Assembly (NCBI RefSeq): GCF_900269665.1
Contig: NZ_LT985361.1
Location: 1,049,270-1,113,269, forward strand
DNA length: 64,000 nt
Source of the DNA: Nocardia suismassiliense
Lineage (GTDB): Bacteria > Actinomycetota > Actinomycetes > Mycobacteriales > Mycobacteriaceae
Reading direction: 5' to 3'
Position numbers and translations under genes: made by a program. The first letter of the stretch is position 1. Every line of letters begins with the position of its first letter. Of this stretch, positions 1 to 8,434 are shown piece after piece. The notes below the pieces were generated by a model. The model did no database searches. It was not told where the DNA came from and was given only the letters and a program-made list of their open reading frames with translations.

Positions 1-210
1 GAGGTGGGGTGTGATGGGGTGAATTTCTTTCTGGCGGACGGGGTGACGGCGGGGCAGGAGGTGTTTCATGTGCATCTGCATGTGATCCCGCGGACGCCGG
101 GGGACGGGTTCGGGTTGCGCGGGCGGCCGACCAGTCCGCGGCGGGCCGATCTTGATTATCTGGCCGGGTCGATTCGCGGTGCGCTGAACAGTTCGCCCGG
201 AGCGCCCTGA
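1..210 (+). CDS. HIT family protein, C-terminal part
   Basis: The open frame enters from the left edge of the window, so only the last 69 codons are visible. The HIT signature HVHLHVIPR lies just after a GQEVFHVH stretch; this histidine triad forms the phosphate-binding catalytic loop of nucleotide hydrolases and transferases of the HIT superfamily. The tail after the triad is short and ends in a Ser/Pro-rich stretch, as is usual. The substrate cannot be told from the fragment. An open spacer of about 115 bases separates it from the mycolyltransferase gene. Confidence 0.85.
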   Translation, partial: EVGCDGVNFFLADGVTAGQEVFHVHLHVIPRTPGDGFGLRGRPTSPRRADLDYLAGSIRGALNSSPGAP

Positions 211-326
211 GTCGACGCCCGACCGGATGATTGCTGTATGAACGCCAGCTCGCGTCATCCCTTCCCCGATAACCCGCGGTGAGTTACCTTTAAAAGCCGT
301 TGGGATGCGGTGATGGAGGTGTGAGC

Positions 327-1286
327 ATGCGTCGAACACCAGTTGCTGTGGCAGTGCTGACCTTGGCTCTAGCGTTACTCGGCCCAGCCGCCATCGGGCC
401 TGCTACGGCCTCGGCCGCGCAGATCGAGCGGGTCGACAACCTGAGCCCGACGCGCGCCGCGGTGTTCATCGACTCGCCCGCGATGGGTCGCACGGTGCAG
501 GTGCAGGTACTGCACCCGGCGGGCGGCGGCCCACGCCCCGCCTACTACCTGCTCGACGGCCTCGATCCGGGCCGCACCCAGAGCACCTGGACCAACGCCA
601 CCGACGCGGAGCGCTTCTTCGCAGGCTCGAACGTCAACGTGGTCCTCCCGGTCGGCGGCCAGGCCAGCTACTACACCGACTGGGCCGCCGACGATCCCCA
701 ATTCGGCCGCTACCAGTGGGAGACGTTCCTGACCGAGGAACTGCCGCCGCTGATCGACGGCTGGTTCAACGGCAACGGCGTGAACGCGATCGGTGGACTG
801 TCGATGGGCGGCAACGCGGCCTTCATCCTGGCCGCCCGCAAGCCGTGGCTGTATCGCGCCGTCGCGGGTTACAGCGCCTGCCCCGACACCGGTCTGGCCA
901 CGGGCGGGGTGATGTTCTCGATCGCGAACCGCGGCGGCAACCCGCTCAATATGTGGGGCGCTCCCGGCAGCCCGGCTTGGGCCGAACACGATCCGGCGCT
1001 GCTGGCAGAACGCTTGCGCGGCAAGACGATCTACCTGTCCAGCGGCACCGGTATCCCCGGCCAGCACGAGCTGGAGATCAAACCTCAACTGGCAGAGAAC
1101 ATTTTCCTCGGCGGCCCCGTCGAGGTCGGCATCAACACCTGCGTGGTCGCGTTCGAGCAGCGGCTGCGCAGTCTCGGTATCCCCGCCCGAATCGACTACA
1201 GCGCCACCGGAACTCACTCGTGGTCCTACTGGCAGGACACACTGCACGCGTCCTGGCCCACCATCGCACCGGCGATCGGAGCGTGA
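327..1286 (+). CDS. Secreted antigen-85-type mycolyltransferase / esterase
   Basis: A 319-aa alpha/beta-hydrolase of the antigen 85 family, which transfers mycolic acids onto arabinogalactan or trehalose monomycolate outside the membrane. The ATG at 327 is chosen because GGAGGT lies 7 nt upstream and the protein then starts with a classic signal peptide (MRRTPVAVAV, hydrophobic core, TASA cleavage near residue 30). The nucleophile is in GGLSMGG (Ser about 159), and the catalytic histidine is probably in GTHSWSYWQ near residue 297, the counterpart of the GGHNW region of Ag85. The block TEELPPLIDGWF is typical of the family. It shares its overall plan with the gene at 14862. Exact acyl acceptor unknown. 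Confidence 0.9.
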   Translation: MRRTPVAVAVLTLALALLGPAAIGPATASAAQIERVDNLSPTRAAVFIDSPAMGRTVQVQVLHPAGGGPRPAYYLLDGLDPGRTQSTWTNATDAERFFAGSNVNVVLPVGGQASYYTDWAADDPQFGRYQWETFLTEELPPLIDGWFNGNGVNAIGGLSMGGNAAFILAARKPWLYRAVAGYSACPDTGLATGGVMFSIANRGGNPLNMWGAPGSPAWAEHDPALLAERLRGKTIYLSSGTGIPGQHELEIKPQLAENIFLGGPVEVGINTCVVAFEQRLRSLGIPARIDYSATGTHSWSYWQDTLHASWPTIAPAIGA

Positions 1287-1344
1287 CGCCCTAGCCAGGC
1301 GGCGATCCAGCCCCGAGGCATCCGGCCGGACTTTGCGGCAGGCC

Positions 1345-2010
1345 CTAGGACCTGCCCGCATTGAGCACGACAATCGCGATCTGCACCCGGTTCTCGGCAC
1401 CGAGCTTGGCGAGCAGTCTGCTGGTGTAGGACTTCACCGTCGCCACGCTCAACCGCAGCTCCTTGGCGATATCGGAGTTCGACAGACCACGACCGATAGC
1501 CTCGGCAACATCGCGTTCCCGCTCGGTCAGCGCACTGAGCGCGTCGCGGGCCTGCCTGCGCGCCGTCTCCTCGGCGCTCGGCCCAGCGGTGGCGACCGAG
1601 ATCAGTTGCGCGGTAACGCTCGGCGACAGCATCGGCCGCCCCGCCGCGACCTGTTTTACCGCGGCGACGATCTCCGCGGGCGGTGTGTCCTTCAGTAGGA
1701 ACCCGTGCGCCCCGATCCGCAACGCCCGCAACACCATGTCGTCGGCGTCGAAGGTGGTCAGCACGACCACCCGCGGCGGGTCGGCCAGGCGCAGCAGTTC
1801 GCGGGTGGCGTCGAGCCCGTCCCGCACCGGCATCCGGATATCCATCAGCACGAGGTCGGGTGACTGCGCGCGGACCAGCGCGACCGCCTGTGCGCCGTCG
1901 GCGGCCTCACCGACCAGTTCCAGCTCCGGATCGCCGCCGAGGATCAGGGTCAGCGCCGAGCGAGCCAGCGGCTCGTCATCGACGATGATCACCCGGATGC
2001 GCGCACTCAC
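1345..2010 (-). CDS. Two-component response regulator, NarL/LuxR family
   Basis: A 221-aa regulator. The N-terminal receiver domain (about residues 1-120) has the acidic pair VDDEP and the phospho-acceptor in LVLMDIRMP (Asp57). The C-terminal LuxR helix-turn-helix (about 150-215) reads LTERERDVAEAIGRGLSN. The GTG start at 2010 is chosen because it overlaps the TGA of the upstream histidine kinase as GTGA (2007-2010), implying translational coupling, and because the protein then begins directly with the receiver fold. With the kinase it forms one operon read on the minus strand. The target genes are unknown; the divergent small membrane protein at 3376 is a possible one. Confidence 0.93.
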   Translation of the reverse strand: MSARIRVIIVDDEPLARSALTLILGGDPELELVGEAADGAQAVALVRAQSPDLVLMDIRMPVRDGLDATRELLRLADPPRVVVLTTFDADDMVLRALRIGAHGFLLKDTPPAEIVAAVKQVAAGRPMLSPSVTAQLISVATAGPSAEETARRQARDALSALTERERDVAEAIGRGLSNSDIAKELRLSVATVKSYTSRLLAKLGAENRVQIAIVVLNAGRS

Positions 2011-3212
2011 CGGTCGCTCGTCGCGACAGCCGCAGGCCACGGCAGCACCGCCCGGAGATGAAAGCCGCCGGCCGCATCATGACCGTAATCCAATGTGCCG
2101 CCGACCAATTCGGCCCGCTCGGCGAGCCCGAGCAGGCCGTAGCCGGACGACGGTAGCGCGAAACCAGGATGCAGCGGCGCGGAGTTGCCGACATCGACGG
2201 TCAAGTCCTGGCCGGGCCCGCCGTCGATGCGCACCCGGACCGGCGCACCGGGAGAGTGCTTGCGCGCGTTGGTCAGTCCCTCCTGGGCGATGCGGTACGC
2301 GGTGCGCGCACTGGTCGCCGGGAGGTCGGCGGTGGTGGTGTCGATGATCGACACGTCCATGCCCGCCGCGCGTGCCTCGTCGACCAGGCGGGTGAGATCG
2401 GCGAGCGTCGGCTGCGGCGGTTCCGGGGTGCCGGTGAGCGCGTCGTCGCTGGTGCGCAGCACGCCTAGCACTTCACGCAACTCCTGCAACGCGAGATGGG
2501 CGTTCTCGGCAATGGTTTTCGCGGTAGCGGTCGTCTGCTCCTTGGTCAGGTCGGTGCGGAAGCCGAGTGCGCCGGCGTGCATCGCCACCACCGAAATCCG
2601 GTGTGCCAGCACGTCGTGCATCTCGCGGGCGATGCGGTGGCGTTCGAGCAGCCGCGCCTCGGCGGCCCGTGCGTGCTGTTCGCGTTCGGCGGTCTCCGCA
2701 CGAGAGCGCAACGACCACACCAGATCTCGCCGCGCACCGACCGCGAAGCCGACCGCGACAATGGCCGCGACCCCAGCCGTGAGCACCGACGGTCCATACC
2801 AATCCGGCTGCACGTCAGGCTTTTTCGGGTAGATCAGGCTGTTGGTGAGCAAGCCGGTGCCGATGCAGACAATGGACAGCGCGATCGTCTCGGGGTAGCG
2901 CCGCCGGGTGGCCAGTGAACACAGCACCAGTGCCGCCGCGCCATTGGAACTCACCGACGCGGTCGACAGCACCAGCACGATCGCCGCGATGGCGACCGGG
3001 TATCTGCGCCGCAAAAAGGTGAGCAGCAGACACACCACGCCGAGCAGCGGATCGCCGATCTGGAACCAGGTGAGCAGCGCCCCCTCGAGCGGCGCCGTCT
3101 CCGTCCTGGTCCCGGACCACGCCACCAAGCCGATGACCACGACCGCCGCCGTCCGCCAGGCATGCGACCAGAACCGCAGCGGCGGCGCCGACGACGGAGG
3201 CGTGGTGGACAT
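2007..3212 (-). CDS. Sensor histidine kinase, HisKA_3 (NarL partner)
   Basis: A 401-aa membrane sensor kinase. About five hydrophobic segments lie between residues 20 and 160. They are followed by a coiled-coil linker rich in Arg/Glu, the dimerisation box RHRIAREMHDVLAHR (phospho-His199) and a C-terminal HATPase domain with AQEGLTNARKHSPGAP (N box) and GYGLLGLAERAELVGG (G box). The ATG at 3212 is taken because the long in-frame extension upstream is low-complexity and lies over the spacer shared with the divergent gene. Its stop overlaps the regulator start. The input signal is likely membrane-linked, since there is no large extracellular domain, but it cannot be named. Confidence 0.92.
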   Translation of the reverse strand: MSTTPPSSAPPLRFWSHAWRTAAVVVIGLVAWSGTRTETAPLEGALLTWFQIGDPLLGVVCLLLTFLRRRYPVAIAAIVLVLSTASVSSNGAAALVLCSLATRRRYPETIALSIVCIGTGLLTNSLIYPKKPDVQPDWYGPSVLTAGVAAIVAVGFAVGARRDLVWSLRSRAETAEREQHARAAEARLLERHRIAREMHDVLAHRISVVAMHAGALGFRTDLTKEQTTATAKTIAENAHLALQELREVLGVLRTSDDALTGTPEPPQPTLADLTRLVDEARAAGMDVSIIDTTTADLPATSARTAYRIAQEGLTNARKHSPGAPVRVRIDGGPGQDLTVDVGNSAPLHPGFALPSSGYGLLGLAERAELVGGTLDYGHDAAGGFHLRAVLPWPAAVATSDR

Positions 3213-3375
3213 GCCGTGACTGTAGGTGGCGGCCGAACACCCGCGCATCGCCCTGCAGGGCGAATTCGGATCGACCAAAGGATGAATCACCCGTCGACCG
3301 TCGGCCGATGTGCGATGACCGACGCCGCCACCACCATGAGACGCGCACTGCCAGCCAACCGAGAAAACGGAGAAC

Positions 3376-3612
3376 ATGATGGGCAAGAACGCATGGGTCG
3401 GACTGCAGATCGTCGGCATCGTGGTGATGGTCGCGTCCGCCCAAGCCGTGATACGCCTCCTGATCGACCACAGCAAATCCCAGGTGTGGGGCCTGCTCGA
3501 CTGGGTCCCCGGCGGCTGGGGCGGCCAACTCGCCGTGCTCGTCGTCCTCGCCGCGGGCGGAGCCCTGCTCGCCGACCGTGCGAACCGCAAGGTGAAGCTG
3601 CTCGAAGCCTGA
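3376..3612 (+). CDS. Small membrane protein of unknown function
   Basis: A 78-aa protein with two hydrophobic helices (about residues 6-27 and 50-66) joined by a loop with GLLDWVPGGWGGQ and ending in a basic tail. The first of two consecutive ATG codons is used, with GGAG a few bases upstream. It is transcribed divergently from the two-component kinase, with 163 bases between the starts, which suggests a shared regulatory region and possible control by that system. I do not recognise a family. A larger frame covering the same bases in another phase is only an upstream extension of the peptidase frame. Confidence 0.6.
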   Translation: MMGKNAWVGLQIVGIVVMVASAQAVIRLLIDHSKSQVWGLLDWVPGGWGGQLAVLVVLAAGGALLADRANRKVKLLEA

Positions 3613-3692
3613 CCGCGCGGCGACCGGCTCGAGCAGCGGTGTTGCCGGGTCCTGCCGGGACGGGCGGGGGTCGCGCCGCTACGGTGGAGCGC

Positions 3693-5867
3693 ATGGCTCT
3701 CGACAGCGGTACCGGAACGATCTCAGACCTCGACGGGGCGGCGCCGCCGATCGCCAAGACGGTGCCCACCGAACGCGTGCATCACGGCGATGTGTTCATC
3801 GACGAGTACGAGTGGCTGCGGGACAAGGAGAACCCGGAGGTCATCGCGCACCTCGAGGCGGAGAACGCTTACACCGAGGCGCAGACGGCGCACCTGGCGC
3901 AGCTGCGTGACTCGATCTTCGACGAGATCAAGGGGCGCACCCAGGAGACGGACCTGTCCGTGCCGACCAGGATGGGCGACTACTGGTACTACTCGCGCAG
4001 CTTCGAGGGCAAGCAGTACGGCGTGCACTGCCGGTGCCCGATCGCGGCCGACGCCGAGGGCATCGATGCCTGGACGCCGCCGCAGCTCGAGGCGGGCACC
4101 GAGGTGCCCGGCGAAGAGGTGCTGCTGGACAGCAACGTGGTCGCCGAGGGCCACGACTTCTTCGCACTCGGCGCGTTCTCGCTCAGTCACGACGGCAACC
4201 TGCTGGCCTACTCGGTGGACACCGTCGGCGACGAGCGCTACGTGCTGCGCTTCAAGGACCTGCGCACCGGCGAGATGCTGCCCGACGCGATCGCCGAGAC
4301 GGCGCCGGGCGCGACCTGGTCGCTGGACGGCACGCACGTCTTCTACCAAACCGTCGACGAGTCCTGGCGTCCCGACACCGTGTGGCGGCACCGCCTCGGC
4401 AGCCCGACCGCCGCCGACGTGAAGGTGTTCCACGAGCCCGACGAGCGCTACTGGGTGAGCATCACCTCTACCCGCTCGGAGAAGTACCTGATGATCTGGG
4501 TCGGCTCCAAGATCACCACCGAGGGCTGGGTGCTCGAATCCGATGATCCCGAGGGCGAATTCCGCGTCATCCTGCCGCGCCGTGAGGGCGTCGAGTACTC
4601 CGCCGAGCACGCGGTGGTCGGCGGCGAGGACCGCTTCCTGATCCTGCACAACGACGTGGTCGACGGGGTGAAGGCGGAGAACTTCGTGCTCGCCGACGCC
4701 CCGGTCGCCGACCCGGCGAACCTGCGGCTGCTGATCGAGCACCGCGACGACGTGCGGCTGGAGGATATCGACGCCTACGCCGATCACCTGGTGCTGAGCT
4801 ACCGGCGCGAGGCGCTGACCCGGGTCGCGGTCTGGCCGCTGACCGAGAGCGGGTACGGCGAGCGGCGTGAGCTCGAGTTCGACCTGGAACTGTTCGCGGT
4901 GGGCGCGGGTGCGAACCCGGAGTGGGCGCAGCCGACCCTGCGCATCGGGCTGACCTCGTTCATCACGCCGGTGCAGGTGTTCGACTACGTCCCGGCCACC
5001 GGCGATCTGCTGCTGCGCAAGGAGCAGCCGGTGCTGGGCGGGTACGACGCGAACGACTATGAGCAGCACCGGGATTGGGCGGTCGCCGAGGACGGCACCC
5101 GGGTGCCGATCTCGCTGGTGTGGAAGAAGGGCCTGCCGGTGGATGCACCGAAGCCCTTGCTGCTCTACGGATACGGCTCCTACGAGGCGAGCATGGATCC
5201 GTCCTTCTCCGTCTCGCGACTGTCGCTGCTGGATCGCGGCATGGTGTTCGCGGTCGCGCACGTGCGCGGCGGCGGTGAGATGGGACGGCTCTGGTACGAG
5301 CACGGCAAGACCCTCACCAAGAAGAACACCTTCACCGACTTCGTCGCGTGCGCACGGCATTTGATCGACACCGGCGTCACCGCGGCGGACCGGATGATCG
5401 CCGACGGTGGTAGCGCGGGCGGGCTGCTGATGGGCGCGGTGGCGAATCTGGCGCCGGAGCTGTTCACCGGCATCCTGGCGAATGTCCCGTTCGTCGACCC
5501 GCTCACCTCCATCCTCGACCCGTCGCTGCCGCTGACCGTCATCGAATGGGACGAGTGGGGTAACCCGTTGGCGGACAAGGACGTCTACGACTACATGAAG
5601 TCCTACGCCCCGTACGAGAACGTCGAGGCCAAGGACTACCCCGCCATCCTTGCCATCACCAGCCTCAACGACACCCGTGTGCTCTACGTCGAACCGGCCA
5701 AGTGGGTCGCGAAGCTGCGCGCCACCAAGACCGGCGACGCACCGCTGCTGCTCAAGACCGAGATGAGTGCGGGTCACGGCGGGGTGAGCGGGCGCTACGA
5801 GAAGTGGAAGGAAGTCGCCTTCGAGTACGCCTGGGTGCTGGACCGGGTCGGTTTGGCCGGCGCGTAG
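3693..5867 (+). CDS. ptrB: Oligopeptidase B (S9A prolyl oligopeptidase family)
   Basis: A 724-aa cytosolic serine peptidase that cleaves short peptides after basic residues. The N-terminal half is a seven-bladed beta-propeller; the C-terminal catalytic alpha/beta-hydrolase domain begins near residue 430. The triad is visible as Ser574 in DGGSAGGLLMG, Asp660 in SLNDTRVLY and His695 in SAGHGG. The start at 3693 is chosen because GGAG lies 5 nt before it; the in-frame region upstream back to 3162 is Arg-rich non-coding sequence. Length matches the family (about 690-720 aa). In mycobacteria the orthologue occupies the same chromosomal neighbourhood, and the following gene is often its partner. 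Confidence 0.93.
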   Translation: MALDSGTGTISDLDGAAPPIAKTVPTERVHHGDVFIDEYEWLRDKENPEVIAHLEAENAYTEAQTAHLAQLRDSIFDEIKGRTQETDLSVPTRMGDYWYYSRSFEGKQYGVHCRCPIAADAEGIDAWTPPQLEAGTEVPGEEVLLDSNVVAEGHDFFALGAFSLSHDGNLLAYSVDTVGDERYVLRFKDLRTGEMLPDAIAETAPGATWSLDGTHVFYQTVDESWRPDTVWRHRLGSPTAADVKVFHEPDERYWVSITSTRSEKYLMIWVGSKITTEGWVLESDDPEGEFRVILPRREGVEYSAEHAVVGGEDRFLILHNDVVDGVKAENFVLADAPVADPANLRLLIEHRDDVRLEDIDAYADHLVLSYRREALTRVAVWPLTESGYGERRELEFDLELFAVGAGANPEWAQPTLRIGLTSFITPVQVFDYVPATGDLLLRKEQPVLGGYDANDYEQHRDWAVAEDGTRVPISLVWKKGLPVDAPKPLLLYGYGSYEASMDPSFSVSRLSLLDRGMVFAVAHVRGGGEMGRLWYEHGKTLTKKNTFTDFVACARHLIDTGVTAADRMIADGGSAGGLLMGAVANLAPELFTGILANVPFVDPLTSILDPSLPLTVIEWDEWGNPLADKDVYDYMKSYAPYENVEAKDYPAILAITSLNDTRVLYVEPAKWVAKLRATKTGDAPLLLKTEMSAGHGGVSGRYEKWKEVAFEYAWVLDRVGLAGA

Positions 5868-5957
5868 GCCGAACCGAAGAGAACGTGTGTCAGGGAGTTC
5901 GTCGCGCGGTCATCCGGCCTGCATGTTCAGTACATCTGCCCCTGGCACCGTAGGTTC

Positions 5958-6659
5958 ATGAACGCTGAGCTGATCGTCTCGATTTCCGGAATCAGGGACA
6001 CCACTCGGGATGCGGCGATCGAGTTCGCCGCCGAGATGGATCAGCGGGGGGTGCCACTGTCGCTATTCGTGGCACCCCGGTTGAAGGGCAAATACAAGCT
6101 GGTCGAGGACCCTGCGACGCAGGCGTGGCTGCGCGGACGCCGGGCGCGCGGCGACGCGATCGTGCTGCACGGCTACGACCAGGCGGCGACCAAGCGCCGC
6201 CGCGCCGAGTTCGCCACGCTGCCCCGGCACGAGGCGCGGCTGCGGCTCACCGCCGCGGATCGGGTGATGGAGCGGGTGGAACTGCGCACCCGCCTCTTTG
6301 CCGCGCCGCGCTGGGATGCCTCCGCGGGCGCCATCGAGGCCCTGCCCGAGGTCGGCTTCCGGGTCGCGCTCGGGCTCACCTCGATCCTGGACCTGGAACA
6401 CAATGTGGCGCAGAAGGTTCGGGTGTACGGCATCGGCGAGGGTTTCCGCGCCGAACCGTGGTGGTGCCGGGCCATGGTGATGGGCGCCGCGCGGATCGCG
6501 CGCCGCGGCGGCCTACTGCGCCTTGCGGTTTCGGCCGCCCAGCTGGAGCGGTCCGGGCCGCGCCAGGCCATGCTCGACGCCGTCGACCTCGCGCTGTTCC
6601 ACGGCGCCGCCGGTGCGGTCTACCGCTGGGAGCCGCCCGCCATCGCCCGTGCGGCCTGA
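5958..6659 (+). CDS. DUF2334-like polysaccharide deacetylase-fold protein
   Basis: A 233-aa cytosolic protein. The opening LIVSISGIRDTTRDAAIEFAAEMDQRGVPLSLFVAP and the later DAIVLHGYDQ fit the DUF2334 branch of the NodB-like deacetylase fold, in which an N-terminal aspartate and an LHG(Y/F) motif help to build the active site. The usual Asp-His-His zinc set is not obvious, so catalytic activity is uncertain. It follows ptrB closely, as in related mycobacteria. It ends before a stem-loop shared with the convergent decarboxylase gene. Confidence 0.75.
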   Translation: MNAELIVSISGIRDTTRDAAIEFAAEMDQRGVPLSLFVAPRLKGKYKLVEDPATQAWLRGRRARGDAIVLHGYDQAATKRRRAEFATLPRHEARLRLTAADRVMERVELRTRLFAAPRWDASAGAIEALPEVGFRVALGLTSILDLEHNVAQKVRVYGIGEGFRAEPWWCRAMVMGAARIARRGGLLRLAVSAAQLERSGPRQAMLDAVDLALFHGAAGAVYRWEPPAIARAA

Positions 6660-6727
6660 AAGATGTTGCGGCGTGGTGTGGTCGGGCACCGCGGCGTAGC
6701 GATCGGCGCCATGAGCGCGGCCGATCG

Positions 6728-6767
6728 GCGCCGCCGCTCGCGAATGGCGTAAAGCGGGCGGCGGCGC
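6728..6767. terminator. Stem-loop between DUF2334 gene and gadB
   Basis: Perfect 10-bp arms GCGCCGCCGC (6728-6737) and GCGGCGGCGC (6758-6767) lie between two convergent genes. There is no clear T-run, as is common in high-GC actinobacteria. It could serve both directions. Confidence 0.45.
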
Positions 6768-6789
6768 TCCCGCCCATACACAGGCACGA

Positions 6790-8187
6790 TCAGGCAGGCT
6801 CGATCTGCTCGTCGGGCACCACCGCCGTCGCGCTGTGCGTGAAACCACCCGCTTCCTGCTGGGTGAGCGAGGTCGAAAACGGATGCCGCGCCAGCTGTTT
6901 CAGGCATCGGTCGAAGTCGGCCACCAGCAGATCAGCCATGTCGACGGTGAAGCCATGCCGGATCACCGCCCGCATGATCGTCTCGTGCTCTCGGTCTGCG
7001 GGCAGCGGATAGGCGGCGATCAGCCAGCCCCTGCTGCGCAACCGATCCGACAGGTCATACAGGTTGAACCCGGCATCACCGCTGGACCGCCACGCCACGG
7101 CGGTAATGCCCCGGTGTGGATCGCCGTCGTGGATCATCTCGAACACCCCGAGGTCGCGCAGGCCCGCGGCCAGGTGCCGGGCGGCGCGGTAGATGGCCGA
7201 CTGCACGCGGGTGTATCCGGTCCGGCCGAGCCGGATGAACTCGTAGTACTGCGCGATCGCCTGCCCGCCGGGCCGGGAGAAATTGAGATTGAACGTACCG
7301 ACACTGCCGCCGAGATAGTCCACGTCGAAGATCAGCTCAGCGGGCAGATCGGCGGCCTCACGCCAGATCGCCCAGCCGACACCGAGCGGCGCGAGCCCGG
7401 TCTTGTGACCGGAGGCGTTGATCGATTTCACCCGCGGCAGCCGGAAGTCCCACACCAGGTCCGGCGCGGTGAACGGCGCGAGGAAGCCGCCGCTGGCCGC
7501 GTCCACGTGGATCGGGATGTCCAAACCGCTCACCTCTTGCAGCCGGTCCAGCGTGCGGCTGATCCCGGCGACGTCCTCGAACAGTCCGGTGAAGGTCTGC
7601 CCGAAGGTCGGCACCACCATGATGGTTCGCTCGTCGCAGTAGGCGGCCACGTCGTCCGGATGCATGGTCAAACGGTCTCCGCGCAGCGGAATTCGGCGGA
7701 TCTCGACATCGAAATACCGCGCGAACTTCTCCCAGCAGACCTGCACCGGCCCGCACACGAAATTGGGTGTGCCGGTGCCGCCGCGCTGCCGCCAGCGGAA
7801 CTTCGCCGCGAGCCCGCCGAGCATCGCGGCCTCGCTGGACCCGGTGGTCGAGGTGCCGTGCGTGCCGGCCGGGTCGGGACAGTGCCACAGGTCGGCGATC
7901 ATCCGGACGCAGCGGCGCTCGAGCTCCGCGGTCTGCGGGTATTCGTCCTTGTCGACGATGTTCTTGTCCAGCGACTCGGCCATCAGCCTGCGCGCCTGGT
8001 CGTCCACCCAGGTGCTGCAGAAGGTCGCCAGGTTCATCCGGGAGACGCCGTCGAGCATGAGTTCGTCGTGCACGATTTCGTAGGCGACCTCGGCGAACAG
8101 CTCGTGCTGCGGAAAGCCGGCCTTGGGGGCGACCCGGCTCATGCCGGGTAGGGCGAACAGGTCGTCGGAGTCTGCGCGGTCGGGCAT
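6790..8187 (-). CDS. gadB: Glutamate decarboxylase (PLP-dependent, group II)
   Basis: A 465-aa enzyme that converts glutamate to GABA with proton consumption. The PLP lysine is in SINASGHKTG (Lys262); IHVDAASGGFLAPF supplies the conserved cofactor-binding aspartate, and GTSTTGSSEA the phosphate pocket. N- and C-terminal segments have normal length. The ATG at 8187 is used: GGAGG is upstream, and sequence beyond it is not protein-like. No glutamate/GABA antiporter or glutaminase gene lies next to it, so the role may be GABA metabolism or mild acid resistance rather than a full AR2 system. Confidence 0.95.
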   Translation of the reverse strand: MPDRADSDDLFALPGMSRVAPKAGFPQHELFAEVAYEIVHDELMLDGVSRMNLATFCSTWVDDQARRLMAESLDKNIVDKDEYPQTAELERRCVRMIADLWHCPDPAGTHGTSTTGSSEAAMLGGLAAKFRWRQRGGTGTPNFVCGPVQVCWEKFARYFDVEIRRIPLRGDRLTMHPDDVAAYCDERTIMVVPTFGQTFTGLFEDVAGISRTLDRLQEVSGLDIPIHVDAASGGFLAPFTAPDLVWDFRLPRVKSINASGHKTGLAPLGVGWAIWREAADLPAELIFDVDYLGGSVGTFNLNFSRPGGQAIAQYYEFIRLGRTGYTRVQSAIYRAARHLAAGLRDLGVFEMIHDGDPHRGITAVAWRSSGDAGFNLYDLSDRLRSRGWLIAAYPLPADREHETIMRAVIRHGFTVDMADLLVADFDRCLKQLARHPFSTSLTQQEAGGFTHSATAVVPDEQIEPA

Positions 8188-8434
8188 CGGAGGGCCTCCG
8201 GAGGGTCGGCGGGCTGGTACCGAACTGCAGTCGCTCACCACCCTCACACATGGACGGCCCGGCGGCCGCTGTCGGCGCCGGTAAGTCGGGCGACACGGAC
8301 TGCTCGGTCGACTACCTTCAACCTTCGAGCTGAGCGGTTCGTGCCACAGTGCGCAAGCGGCGCTACTGCCGGACCGTTTCCGTATCCGGGTGCGCGACAA
8401 AAGCGCGACGACACGAAGAAGTGAGGCGCTGGCC

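Noticed and set aside
3162..3692. N-terminal extension of the oligopeptidase B frame
   Set aside because: Arg-rich, covers the divergent promoter of the two-component pair and a small gene in another phase; a good ribosome binding site exists at 3693.
3723..5777. 684-codon open frame antisense to ptrB
   Set aside because: Low-complexity product rich in Val, Arg, Gly and His without domains; a by-product of third-position GC bias opposite a well-supported gene.
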